Source: DASYLJ01 sp964432595 (GTDB lineage Bacteria > Desulfobacterota > Binatia > DP-6). Taken from it: DNA of 45,254 nt. Below are positions 17,325 to 24,843 of this stretch, piece after piece. The translations under genes and the position numbers were made by a program. A model generated the notes under the pieces. The model was not told the DNA's origin and searched no databases. It saw only the letters and a program-made list of their open reading frames with translations. The stretch is from positions 1 through 45,254 of the forward strand of contig CAYSOF010000037.1 in assembly GCA_964432595.1 (NCBI GenBank), read 5' to 3'. Each line of letters opens with the position of its first letter. Position 1 is the first letter of the stretch.

Positions 17325-18168
17325 ACGGCACCTGGCGATCGTAGCTCGCGTCGAACGCGCCGATGCGGAAGTGGTTCGGCACCTGCGTGAGCGGCATGCG
17401 ATCGACGATCGCCCGGTGGAAGTCGGCGTAGTCGCCCTTGAACGCCCCCTCCTTCCACACCTTGAGGAGGGTCGACGTGAAGAGGCCGTTGAAGGTGCCG
17501 TCGAGCGAGACCTGGTTGTCCTGACAGCCCGAGAGGAGGCGGACCGACGCGCGAACCGCGTCGGACGCCTTCTCCTTCGACGGCGGCCCCTGGATCCGCG
17601 TGTAGAACTCGCGGTTCTGACGGAACGTGCGCAGCGCGACGTCCGGCGGCAGCAAGCGCAGCGCCGGCACCGGCGCGGTCGGATCGGTGTTCGGGTCGAC
17701 GAGCGTGCGGGTCGTGGGCGAGCTCGCCAGCGTGCGCAGGGCCCGGATGTTCGTGCCGCTGTGACAGCAGTCGGCGATCACGAAGACGCGGACGCCCTCC
17801 GCGAAGCCGGCCAGCAGCTGGTAGATCTCGTCGTCGAGCAGCTCGCCGTCGTACAGGCACCACGTCTCGTCGGCGCGATCCGGCTCGTCGTCGTTCAGAT
17901 CCGGAATCTGGCCGCCGTGTCCGGAGTACGTGAGCAGGAAGATGTCGCCGTCGGCCAGGCTGTTGAGCGCTTCGCCCACGGCCTTGGTGACACGCGCGCG
18001 CGTCGCGTCCTTCGTGAGGAGGCGGTTCGCGGTGAAGCCCCGTGCGGCGGCGAGGGCCGCCATGTCTTCGGCGTCGGCCTCGCACGCGATCAGCTCGCCG
18101 GCCCATCCCGCGTAGTGCGCGGGGTCCACCGCGTTGACCCCGATGTGTAGGGAGCGGCCCTTCGCCAT
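17314..18168 (-). CDS. Caspase-family cysteine protease (type I metacaspase/orthocaspase-like)
   Basis: 284 residues. AGGAGG at 18179-18174 (complement) is five bases from ATG 18168; an in-frame GTG at 18174 would overlap the Shine-Dalgarno, so 18168 is the start. The p20-like core is present: HIGVNAVDP strand, catalytic His84 in SGHGGQ and catalytic Cys135 in DCCHSG. Acidic residues before Cys are consistent with Arg/Lys specificity, as in metacaspases. A later SGCQDNQVS matches the p10-like segment, and the tail is short. No signal peptide and no fused sensor domain are present. Metacaspases can act in regulated death or stress proteolysis; the role here is unknown. It is a monocistronic-looking gene with an AT-rich leader upstream. 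Confidence 0.9.
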   Translation of the reverse strand: MAKGRSLHIGVNAVDPAHYAGWAGELIACEADAEDMAALAAARGFTANRLLTKDATRARVTKAVGEALNSLADGDIFLLTYSGHGGQIPDLNDDEPDRADETWCLYDGELLDDEIYQLLAGFAEGVRVFVIADCCHSGTNIRALRTLASSPTTRTLVDPNTDPTAPVPALRLLPPDVALRTFRQNREFYTRIQGPPSKEKASDAVRASVRLLSGCQDNQVSLDGTFNGLFTSTLLKVWKEGAFKGDYADFHRAIVDRMPLTQVPNHFRIGAFDASYDRQVPFTI

Positions 18169-18174
18169 ATCCAC

Positions 18175-18311
18175 CTCCTGTGCTGCAACCCCCCAGGCGT
18201 ACCTGTATGGCGGTGCTGGGAATAGGATATCTATTATCTAACGGCTAAACACCAGCCGCAGGGTTGATTGGTGTCACTCCAACCCGCGTGGTTTCGCGGC
18301 GGCGATATTCG
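18175..18311 (-). promoter_or_regulatory. AT-rich leader/promoter region of the metacaspase gene
   Basis: This 137-bp gap between the LuxR-type gene and the metacaspase contains the most AT-rich patch nearby (18226-18250). On the minus strand it includes GATAAT (18238-18233), about 65 bp upstream of the ATG, a reasonable -10 element. I see no good -35 at 16-18 bp spacing. A small hairpin (CGGCT / AGCCG, 7-nt loop, about 18242-18258) could be a weak terminator of the LuxR gene. Confidence 0.35.
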
Positions 18312-19484
18312 CTATCGAATGTGCCGCGAGTCGACCGCCGCCCACGTCGCCGGGCCGTCGACCGTTTCCTCGTCGAGCGGCGGCGCGGCGAGCACGAGGC
18401 GCACCAGCGCCGACTGCCGGCGTGCGCCCGTCCGGGCGAGCGCATGCTTCAGCTGCGTGCGCGCCGTGTGCGGCGAGATGCCGAGCAGGCGGGCGGCCTC
18501 GTCGACGGTGTGGCCGCCCGCGAGGATCAGCGCGACGTCCGCTTCGGCGGCAGTGAGGCCGAGGTGCCGCTGGACCCGGCGGCGGGGCAGGACGGTGTGC
18601 TGCTCCGGGTCGGTGACGAACGCGACCGCGCACGCGCCCGGCGCGACGCCGGTGAGCGCCGGCGCGCGCAGCGGTGCGACGAGGACGGCGAACGGGTCGC
18701 GTCCCGACGGACGCGCGACGGCGATCGCGCCGCCGGTCGGCACCGCGGCCGCCGTCCCGGCAACGAGCGCGCGCAGCGCGGCCGTGTCGGCCGCGCTCGC
18801 CGCCCGGAGCCCATCGCGGTCGGCGCGCAGCCCGTCGTGCAGCTCGAGCAGCTGCTCGGCGCGACGATTCGCCGCGCGCACGTGGCTGCGGCCGTCGAGC
18901 AGCAGCACGCCGATCTGGAACCGGTCGAGGACGTCCGTGGCCGCGGCATGTCGCGCCGACGCCAGCGCCAGCTGCCGGTGGACGGCGACGCTGCGGCGCA
19001 CGTGCGGCGTCAGTCGGCGCAGCAGGGCGCGGTCGTCTTCGTCGAAGGGCGCCGCGGTCCGCGGTCGGATCACGCGCAGGACGCCGATGATCTCCTCCGA
19101 GTGGAGCGCGACGGTGCCGAGCAGATGGAAGAAGCCCTGCGGGCGCAGGAAGTCGGCGTAGAACTCGGACCGCAGCAGCTCGCGATCGGGAACGAGCTCG
19201 GGCCCGAGGAAGACGGTGTCCGCGGGCAGCGTCCGGATCCGCCGGCGCCGGAGATCCAGCGCCGCGAAGTGCGCCTCGTATCGGCGGCCCCACTGCACGT
19301 CGATCTGGCGGGTCGCGGACAGCAGCGTCAGGTCGGTGCGCGCTTCGTTGACGTAGATGCCGGGACCCGTCGCCGACAGCGTGTCGGCGAGGCGGTCGAG
19401 GAAGTCGTCCCAGCCGTCGGGTCGACCCGGGGCGTCGTAGATCAGACCCGCGAGGGTCACCGCGTCTCCGCCGAGATCCGCCAT
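18312..19484 (-). CDS. LuxR-family (GerE-type HTH) transcriptional regulator
   Basis: 390 residues from ATG 19484; a GTG at 19487 is immediately adjacent. The C-terminus is a LuxR/GerE helix-turn-helix: LTAAEADVALILAGG, then TVDEAARLLGISPHTARTQL and a Lys/Arg helix. The N-terminal ~300 residues are a mixed alpha/beta region (GWDDFLDRLAD, then DVLDRFQIGVLLLDG), the latter like a PAS core. This two-part layout is seen in many orphan LuxR regulators of actinobacteria, proteobacteria and relatives. There is no receiver Asp motif, so it is not a typical response regulator; a small ligand or redox signal is inferred. Target genes are unknown; the metacaspase lies downstream on the same strand. Confidence 0.88.
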   Translation of the reverse strand: MADLGGDAVTLAGLIYDAPGRPDGWDDFLDRLADTLSATGPGIYVNEARTDLTLLSATRQIDVQWGRRYEAHFAALDLRRRRIRTLPADTVFLGPELVPDRELLRSEFYADFLRPQGFFHLLGTVALHSEEIIGVLRVIRPRTAAPFDEDDRALLRRLTPHVRRSVAVHRQLALASARHAAATDVLDRFQIGVLLLDGRSHVRAANRRAEQLLELHDGLRADRDGLRAASAADTAALRALVAGTAAAVPTGGAIAVARPSGRDPFAVLVAPLRAPALTGVAPGACAVAFVTDPEQHTVLPRRRVQRHLGLTAAEADVALILAGGHTVDEAARLLGISPHTARTQLKHALARTGARRQSALVRLVLAAPPLDEETVDGPATWAAVDSRHIR

Positions 19485-19681
19485 CACCCGAGTCGCTCAA
19501 TACACCATATGGATGACGACGGGCCAGCCCATCCTGTCGTAGCTGCAAGGCATCTGAGACTTTCGGGAAGCGTGGGGGATTTCCGATGACGACCAGAACT
19601 CGAGGCGTCGTGCTCCCGTTTCGTGCGATTCGACGTCGCTCCGCCAGGCGGCGCACGATCGCGGTGTGTGAATGGCAGGCG

Positions 19682-19849
19682 ATGCCGCAGCTCGATCCCG
19701 CCGAAGAGGCGCAGCGCAACGCTGCCTGGGACGAGCTGCTCCGGTTCGCGATCCTGGCCTGGACCTGGCGCGACCCGGACAGCCTCAGGATGCTCGGCGG
19801 GGCGGTGGGCTCCGTCAGCGACGAGGTGGAGCGGGAGTGGCGGACTTGA
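19682..19849 (+). CDS. Small hypothetical protein (tentative)
   Basis: 55 residues from ATG 19682 (PQLDPAEEAQRNAAWDELLRF...). The frame is open from ATG 19586, which would give 87 residues. Codons before 19682 are Arg-rich with unusually low third-position GC (AGA, CGA, TTT, ATT), whereas those after have the local GC-rich third positions, so I prefer the shorter form. The protein is acidic, helical and Trp-containing, with no recognised family. The 3' end overlaps the convergent nitroreductase gene by 35 bp. It could be a chance ORF. Otherwise the stretch 19488-19814 holds nothing I can identify. Confidence 0.4.
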   Translation: MPQLDPAEEAQRNAAWDELLRFAILAWTWRDPDSLRMLGGAVGSVSDEVEREWRT

Positions 19850-20477
19850 ACGGCTGACGCCCCCAGCGGTCGACGTGCACCACGTTGCCGACCGGCACGC
19901 GGGTCGTCGGGCCGTAACGTCCGCGCGGCCATCCCATCGGGACCACGGCGCACGGCGTGACGTTCCACGGCAGGCCGAGAGCGCGACGGGCGAGCAGCGA
20001 GCTCCACAGGGGGAGCGTGATCAACGCGGCACCGAGGTTCGCCGCCCGCGCCGCGAGCAGCAGGTTCTGCACCGACGGGAAGATCGACCCGTACATGCTC
20101 GCAGCGGCGATGCGCGGAAAGGGCGGGATCCAGCTGCGCAGGCAGGCGACGACGATCACCGGGATGTCGTCGAAGTGGTCCGCCTGCCACTGCACCGCGT
20201 CGAGGATGCGCGTCATCTTGGCGTCGCTGCGATACATGCGGCGCCCGATGCCGCCGTAGAGCCGCCAGACGCGGCGGTTCAGGACGCCGAGCCGGTGCTT
20301 CACGGCGCGGTCGCGGACGACGATGAACTCCCAGTTCTGCGCGTTGCTGCCGGTCGGCGCGCGGAGCGCCAGCTCGATCAAGTGCAGGATGAGCGCGTCG
20401 TCGACCGGGTCGGGCTTCAGGCGGCGGATCGCCCGCTGCGTCCGCATGGCCTCCTCGAGCGGCATGGTGAGCTCCAT
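19815..20477 (-). CDS. Nitroreductase-family FMN-dependent oxidoreductase
   Basis: 220 residues from ATG 20477; ATG 20465 is an alternative. The N-terminal flavin site of nitroreductases is clear: an RAIRRLKPDPVDD segment (the RSxRxFxxxPV family motif), then LALRAPTGSNAQNWEF. Later, PSVQNLLLAARAANLGAALITLP matches the dimer-helix segment that precedes the second flavin-contact region. Family members use NAD(P)H and FMN to reduce nitro groups, quinones or enoates; some act on flavins or F420-like substrates. The substrate is unknown. It is divergent from the DUF5989/carbamoyltransferase operon, with 81 bp between starts. Confidence 0.88.
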   Translation of the reverse strand: MELTMPLEEAMRTQRAIRRLKPDPVDDALILHLIELALRAPTGSNAQNWEFIVVRDRAVKHRLGVLNRRVWRLYGGIGRRMYRSDAKMTRILDAVQWQADHFDDIPVIVVACLRSWIPPFPRIAAASMYGSIFPSVQNLLLAARAANLGAALITLPLWSSLLARRALGLPWNVTPCAVVPMGWPRGRYGPTTRVPVGNVVHVDRWGRQPFKSATPAPPRR

Positions 20478-20558
20478 CGCAGCGCTTCAAGCACAGGCGC
20501 AGTCGGCTCGCCACATGCGCCTTGACAGCATGCCGACCCTGCATAGAGAGTCCTGTCG

Positions 20559-20735
20559 ATGGCCGTTCCCAATCGTCCCGCTCGCCCATCGTTCGCCTCC
20601 GAGCTGTGGTCGTTCATGCGGGTCCGCAAGAAGTGGTGGCTCGGACCGATCGTGCTGGTGCTCGTCCTCTTCGGCGCCCTGATCGTCCTGACGCAGGGCT
20701 CGGCCGTCGCGCCGTTCATCTACACGATCTTCTGA
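20559..20735 (+). CDS. DUF5989-family small membrane protein
   Basis: 58 residues. The sequence PSFASELWSFMRVRKKWWL followed by one hydrophobic helix and ending QGSAVAPFIYTIF is the recognised DUF5989 pattern. Family members are short single-span proteins encoded beside SxtJ-like membrane proteins and carbamoyltransferases, as here. The basic MRVRKKWW segment before the helix should face the cytoplasm. The stop codon overlaps the next ATG (TGATG), giving translational coupling. Biochemical role is unknown; a structural partner of the SxtJ-like protein in the membrane is inferred from constant co-occurrence. Confidence 0.85.
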   Translation: MAVPNRPARPSFASELWSFMRVRKKWWLGPIVLVLVLFGALIVLTQGSAVAPFIYTIF

Positions 20736-21127
20736 TGGGGAAGACTCCGAGCGAGCTCCGCCGCTTCGGCCTGTCGGTCGGCGGCGTCTTCCTGGTGCTC
20801 GCCGGCATCAGCTGGTGGCGCGGCCACGTCTATCCGCCGTACGTCCTCGCGGCGCTGGGCACGTGGCTGTTCGTCCCCGGCCTGCTCTTTCCGCGTGTCC
20901 TCGGCCCCGTCGAGCGCCGGTGGATGCACTTCGCCGAGGTGCTCGGGCGCTTCAACGCCAAGGTCATCCTGAGCGTCTTCTGGGTGCTCGTGATGACGCC
21001 GGTCGGTTTCGTGCGCCGGACGTTGCACGATCCGTTGGAGCGCAAGATGCGCGACGGCTCCACGTCGACGTGGGTGCGTCGTACCGCCGAGCCGGTAGCC
21101 ATCGACCGCTACCGCCAGCAGTTCTGA
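20735..21127 (+). CDS. SxtJ-like membrane protein
   Basis: 130 residues from ATG 20735 in a TGATG overlap. It opens with a helix containing ELRRFGLSVGGVFLVLAG and has three to four hydrophobic segments (FLVLAGISWW, YVLAALGTWLFVPGLLF, VILSVFWVLVMTPVGFV), then a basic tail with RKMRDGSTSTWV. This matches the SxtJ-family membrane proteins encoded next to carbamoyltransferases (named from the saxitoxin cluster). The saxitoxin name does not imply toxin production; no other sxt-type genes are present. It presumably forms a membrane complex with DUF5989. It is followed 9 bp later by the carbamoyltransferase. Confidence 0.82.
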   Translation: MGKTPSELRRFGLSVGGVFLVLAGISWWRGHVYPPYVLAALGTWLFVPGLLFPRVLGPVERRWMHFAEVLGRFNAKVILSVFWVLVMTPVGFVRRTLHDPLERKMRDGSTSTWVRRTAEPVAIDRYRQQF

Positions 21128-21136
21128 TTCGGCCCG

Positions 21137-22960
21137 ATGGCGACCATTCTCGGCCTGTCGGCCTACTATCACGATTCCGCCGCCTGCCTCGTCCGCGATG
21201 GAGAGATCGTCGCGGCCGCGCAGGAGGAGCGCTTCACCCGCAAGAAGCACGACTCGGGCTTCCCGGCGAAGGCGACGGCCTGGTGCCTCGAGCAGGGCGG
21301 CCTCACGCTCGCCGAGCTCGACTACGTCGGCTTCTACGACAAGCCGCTCCTCAAGTTCGAGCGCCTGCTCGAGCAGTATCTCGGCGTCGCGCCGCGGGGG
21401 CTGAAGCAGTTCATCACCGCCATGCCGGTGTGGCTCAAGGAGAAGCTCTTCACCCGGCGGATGATCCTGCAGGAGCTGCCGGAGTTCGAGGGCGACGTGC
21501 TCTTCACCGAGCACCACGAATCGCACGCGGCGAGCGCCTTCTACCCGTCGCCGTTCGTCGAGGCGGCGGTCCTGACGCTCGACGGCGTCGGCGAGTGGGC
21601 GACGTCGTCGTACGGCGTCGGCCGGGGGAATACGCTCGAGCTGCTCGCCGAGCTGCACTACCCGCACTCGCTCGGGATGCTCTACTCGGCGTTCACCTAC
21701 TTCACCGGCTTCAAGGTGAACTCCGGCGAGTACAAGGTGATGGGACTCGCGCCGTACGGCGTGCCGCGCTTCGCCGACCGCATCCTGACGGACGTCATCG
21801 AGCTCAAGGACGACGGCTCGTTCAAGCTGGACATGCAGTACTTCGACTATCTGCATGGCCTGACGATGACGAACGACGCCTTCGCGAAGCTCTTCGACGG
21901 GCCGCCGCGCAAGGCCGAGTCGCCGTTGACCCAACGCGAGATGGACATCGCGGCGTCGATCCAGAAGGTCACCGAGGAGATCATGCTGCGCATGGCGCGG
22001 CACGTGCACCGCGAGACCGGGATGACGAATCTGTGCCTCGCCGGCGGCGTCGCGCTCAACTGCGTCGGCAACGGGCGGCTGCTGCGCGAAGGGCCGTTCG
22101 AGCACATCTGGATCCAGCCCGCTGCGGGTGATGCCGGCGGCGCGCTCGGCGTCGCGCTGGCGATCCATCACAAGGTGCTCGGCGAGCCGCGGCGTGCGCA
22201 TTCGGAAGGCGACAGCATGCGCGGCTCGTATCTCGGCCCGTCGTACACAGACGCCGAGATCGAGACGTATCTGCAGTCCGTCGGCGCCCCGTACGAGCGG
22301 CTCGACGAGCAGGCGCTGATCGACCGCACGGCGCAGATCCTCGCCGACGAGAAGGTCGTCGGCTGGCACCAGGGCCGCATGGAGTTCGGGCCGCGCGCCC
22401 TCGGCGGCCGCAGCATCCTCGGCGATCCGCGCTCGACGAAGATGCAGTCGGTGATGAACCTCAAGATCAAGTACCGCGAGAGCTTCCGGCCGTTCGCGCC
22501 GAGCGTGCTGCGCGAGCACGTGTCGGAGTGGTTCGAGCTGAACACCGACTCGCCGTACATGCTGATCGTCGCCGACGTCCTTCCGCAGCACCGCATCGCC
22601 ATGACCGACGAGCAGCAGAAGCTCTTCGGCATCGAGAAGCTCAACGTGCCGCGCTCGACGATCCCGGCGGTGACGCACGTCGACTACTCGGCGCGCATCC
22701 AGACCGTCCACGCCGAGACGAATCCGCGCTATCACGCGCTGCTGTCGCGCTTCCACGCGCTGACCGGCTGTCCGGTCCTCGTGAACACCAGCTTCAACGT
22801 GCGCGGCGAGCCGATCGTCTCGACGCCCGAGGACGCGTACCGCTGCTTCATGCGCACGGAGATGGACTACCTCGTCGTCGGCTCGTTCGTCCTCGACAAG
22901 ACGAAGCAGCCGGCGATGCCCGCCGACGACTCCTGGAAGACGCAGTACGAGCTCGACTGA
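21137..22960 (+). CDS. O-carbamoyltransferase (TobZ/NodU/CmcH family)
   Basis: 607 residues, full family length. The N-terminal Kae1-like ASKHA domain shows ILGLSAYYHDSAA, the metal-binding HHESHAASAF, DGVGEW, SGEYKVMGLAPYG and LAGGVALNCVGNG. The C-terminal YrdC-like half shows GRMEFGPRALGGRSILGDPR and NTSFNVRGEPIV. Family enzymes make carbamoyl-adenylate from carbamoyl phosphate and ATP and pass the carbamoyl group to a hydroxyl of a sugar, antibiotic or toxin. Both halves appear intact. It is coupled with DUF5989 and SxtJ-like membrane proteins, so the acceptor may be an envelope glycan or lipid. The acceptor is not identifiable here; no glycosyltransferase or NRPS/PKS gene adjoins it. Confidence 0.93.
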   Translation: MATILGLSAYYHDSAACLVRDGEIVAAAQEERFTRKKHDSGFPAKATAWCLEQGGLTLAELDYVGFYDKPLLKFERLLEQYLGVAPRGLKQFITAMPVWLKEKLFTRRMILQELPEFEGDVLFTEHHESHAASAFYPSPFVEAAVLTLDGVGEWATSSYGVGRGNTLELLAELHYPHSLGMLYSAFTYFTGFKVNSGEYKVMGLAPYGVPRFADRILTDVIELKDDGSFKLDMQYFDYLHGLTMTNDAFAKLFDGPPRKAESPLTQREMDIAASIQKVTEEIMLRMARHVHRETGMTNLCLAGGVALNCVGNGRLLREGPFEHIWIQPAAGDAGGALGVALAIHHKVLGEPRRAHSEGDSMRGSYLGPSYTDAEIETYLQSVGAPYERLDEQALIDRTAQILADEKVVGWHQGRMEFGPRALGGRSILGDPRSTKMQSVMNLKIKYRESFRPFAPSVLREHVSEWFELNTDSPYMLIVADVLPQHRIAMTDEQQKLFGIEKLNVPRSTIPAVTHVDYSARIQTVHAETNPRYHALLSRFHALTGCPVLVNTSFNVRGEPIVSTPEDAYRCFMRTEMDYLVVGSFVLDKTKQPAMPADDSWKTQYELD

Positions 22961-22976
22961 ACGGGAGGGACCCCCG

Positions 22977-24122
22977 ATGGCGCTCGATCTCCGCAAGTCC
23001 GTCGCCGTCGTCGGCGTGGGCTGCACGAAGTTCGGCGAGCTGTACGACCAGAGCGCCGAGGACCTGCTCTGCGACGCGGTCGACGAGGCGCTGGCCGACG
23101 CCGGCTGCACGCGCGACCGCATCGAGGCGGCATGGGTGGGCTCGGTCATCTCGACGTTCGGCGGCGACGCGCTCGGCGACGCGCTGAAGCTGTTCGGGCG
23201 GCCGATCACGCGCGTGCAGAACTACTGTGCGTCGGGCATGGACGCGTTCCGCAACGCGTGTCTCGCGGTGGCGTCGGGCATGCACGACGTCGTGCTGGCC
23301 GTCGGCTTCGAGAAGATGCGCGACGGCAACCACGGGCGTCCGAACAAGAGCCATCCGGTGCTCGACTTCGGCGAGCGCGCGCCGCACGTGTTCGCGCTGT
23401 CCGCGAACCGCTACTTCGGGAAATACGGCGCGTCGAAGAAGACGCTCGCCGCCGTCGCGATCAAGAACCACGCGCACGGCATGAAGAGCCCGAAGGCGCA
23501 CCTGCGCATGCCGGTCGACGAGGCGACCGTCTTGAAGGCGCCGATGATCTACAGCCCGCTCGGTCTCTTCGACTGCTGCCCGACGACGGACGGCGCGGCG
23601 GCGGTGGTCGTCTGCCGCGCGGATCGCGTGACGGAGTTCACGGGACAGCCCGTGTGGCCGCGCGGCATCGGCCTCGCGGTCGTGTCGGGACAGCCGTACT
23701 ACAAGCCCAGCTTCGGCTACGTCGGCTTCGAGGCGACGGTACGGGCGTCGGAGTCGGCGTACGCGCAGGCCGGCATCGGACCGAAGGACGTCGACTTCGC
23801 CGAGGTGCACGACTGCTTCACGATCACCGAGATATTGAACTACGAGGATCTCGGGTTCTGCGCGCGCGGCGAGGGCGGGAAGTTCGTCGAGGAGGGGCGC
23901 GCGTCGCTCGGCGGCGAGAAGCCGGTGAACCCGTCGGGCGGCCTGAAGGCGTACGGCCATCCCGTCGGCGCGACCGGCGTGCGGATGATCTACGAGCTCG
24001 CTACGCAGCTGCGCGGGCAGGCGGGCGAGCGGCAGGTGCAGGGCGCGAAGATCGGGCTCGCGCACAACCTGGGCGGCCCGGGCGCGGTGTCCTGCGTGTC
24101 GATCCTGACGAATCAGGCGTGA
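22977..24122 (+). CDS. SCP-x-type thiolase (acetyl-CoA acyltransferase-like)
   Basis: 381 residues; GGGAGGG about seven bases upstream supports ATG 22977. Family motifs are a nucleophile-bearing NYCASGMDA (Cys84), a PTTDGAAAVVV segment, EVHDCFT, the His of GHPVGATG, and LAHNLGGPG near the end. The HDCFT/NLGG forms are typical of the SCP-x/lipid-transfer thiolase branch used in sterol side-chain, branched-chain or aromatic acyl-CoA thiolysis. Many such branch members lack the second catalytic Cys, and here the terminal motif has HNLGG instead of CGG. It lies 16 bp after the carbamoyltransferase, probably co-transcribed but functionally distinct. No separate DUF35/OB-fold partner gene is visible nearby. 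Confidence 0.9.
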   Translation: MALDLRKSVAVVGVGCTKFGELYDQSAEDLLCDAVDEALADAGCTRDRIEAAWVGSVISTFGGDALGDALKLFGRPITRVQNYCASGMDAFRNACLAVASGMHDVVLAVGFEKMRDGNHGRPNKSHPVLDFGERAPHVFALSANRYFGKYGASKKTLAAVAIKNHAHGMKSPKAHLRMPVDEATVLKAPMIYSPLGLFDCCPTTDGAAAVVVCRADRVTEFTGQPVWPRGIGLAVVSGQPYYKPSFGYVGFEATVRASESAYAQAGIGPKDVDFAEVHDCFTITEILNYEDLGFCARGEGGKFVEEGRASLGGEKPVNPSGGLKAYGHPVGATGVRMIYELATQLRGQAGERQVQGAKIGLAHNLGGPGAVSCVSILTNQA

Positions 24123-24134
24123 GCGGGACGTCCG

Positions 24135-24311
24135 ATGACGCCGCTCGGACTGATGATCCTCGTGGCCGTCGCGATCGCGGCCGTGGCCTTCTCGGGCCTG
24201 CGACCACGCGGCACGAGGCCCGTCGGCAGGACGGGCCTCATGACGGCGGCACGCATCGTTCTCGTGCTCCTGGCGATCGTCGTGGTCTACGTGATGTTCG
24301 GGCGGTCCTGA
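24135..24311 (+). CDS. Tiny two-helix membrane protein
   Basis: 58 residues from ATG 24135, 12 bp after the thiolase stop. It has two hydrophobic helices (LMILVAVAIAAVAF and ARIVLVLLAIVVVYVMF) separated by a basic loop (LRPRGTRPVGRT), ending GRS. Codon use has GC-rich third positions like its neighbours. The positive loop predicts both termini outside and the loop in the cytoplasm. No family recognised. It ends 9 bp before the convergent gene at 24321. Confidence 0.6.
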   Translation: MTPLGLMILVAVAIAAVAFSGLRPRGTRPVGRTGLMTAARIVLVLLAIVVVYVMFGRS

Positions 24312-24320
24312 GAGCGGCCG

Positions 24321-24782
24321 TTACTTCTTCGCCGACCCGCGCGGCGTCAGGTCGAGGTCCGGCGGCGGCTCGGACGGCAGCTTCCAGTAGATGTACGGCT
24401 TTTCCTTGAGCTCGTGGTACGCGTTCGCCGCGTCGATGGAGTCGTTGAACGCCTTCTCGAACGCCGCGAAGTCCTTGTTGGCGATCGCCGCCTCGATCGG
24501 CTTCCAGTTCTCCTCGAGGTACTGATTGAGCGCGTCCTCGTGCTTCGGCCGCATGAACGCGCCCAGCTCGAAGAGGCCCTTGATCTCCTTGTACTGGAAC
24601 TTCGCCATCGGCCAGTTCTGCAGCTTGGCCGCGTAGTAGAGCTTCCAGGTGCGCGCGCCGATCTCCGGCATGATGCGGGCGAGGCCGGGCTGGATCGTCG
24701 CCATGTCCTCGATGGTCATCTTGTTCTTGCCGCTCGAGAAGCTGAGCGCCTTGATTTTGGCTTCGAGCTCGTCGTCGTTCAT
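24321..24782 (-). CDS. Small helical protein resembling a cytochrome c-like four-helix protein without haem motif
   Basis: 153 residues; GGGAGA six bases upstream supports ATG 24782. The protein is almost wholly helical and rich in Lys/Glu/Ala. The segment from RTWKLYYAAKLQNWPMAKFQ to the end resembles small cytochromes of the type ...(W/Y)YAG.A.NW.LA.YEL..., whose tail carries CNACH followed by an aromatic and Pro. Here the equivalent is ANAYH at 119-123, so both cysteines are gone. There is no signal peptide. I infer a haem-free cytoplasmic relative, from recalled pattern only. It may be the last gene of a methyltransferase-amidase operon, 61 bp downstream of the amidase start side gap. Confidence 0.6.
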   Translation of the reverse strand: MNDDELEAKIKALSFSSGKNKMTIEDMATIQPGLARIMPEIGARTWKLYYAAKLQNWPMAKFQYKEIKGLFELGAFMRPKHEDALNQYLEENWKPIEAAIANKDFAAFEKAFNDSIDAANAYHELKEKPYIYWKLPSEPPPDLDLTPRGSAKK

Positions 24783-24843
24783 CGATGTCTCCCTGCGGGG
24801 GGGTTGAAGAGTTCCGGGCAGTCCTAGCGAAGCTCGCGCGGGT

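Noticed and set aside
19586..19681. Longer start (ATG 19586) for the small ORF before the nitroreductase gene
   Set aside because: Codons in this part have low third-position GC and are Arg-rich, unlike neighbouring genes, so it looks non-coding.
20559..22960. Saxitoxin-like biosynthetic cluster
   Set aside because: Only the SxtJ-like and carbamoyltransferase genes are shared with such clusters; no sxtA, amidinotransferase or Rieske genes are present.
20720..23209. 829-codon minus-strand open frame over the SxtJ/carbamoyltransferase region
   Set aside because: Arg/Asp/His-rich antisense shadow; the plus strand encodes clear carbamoyltransferase motifs.
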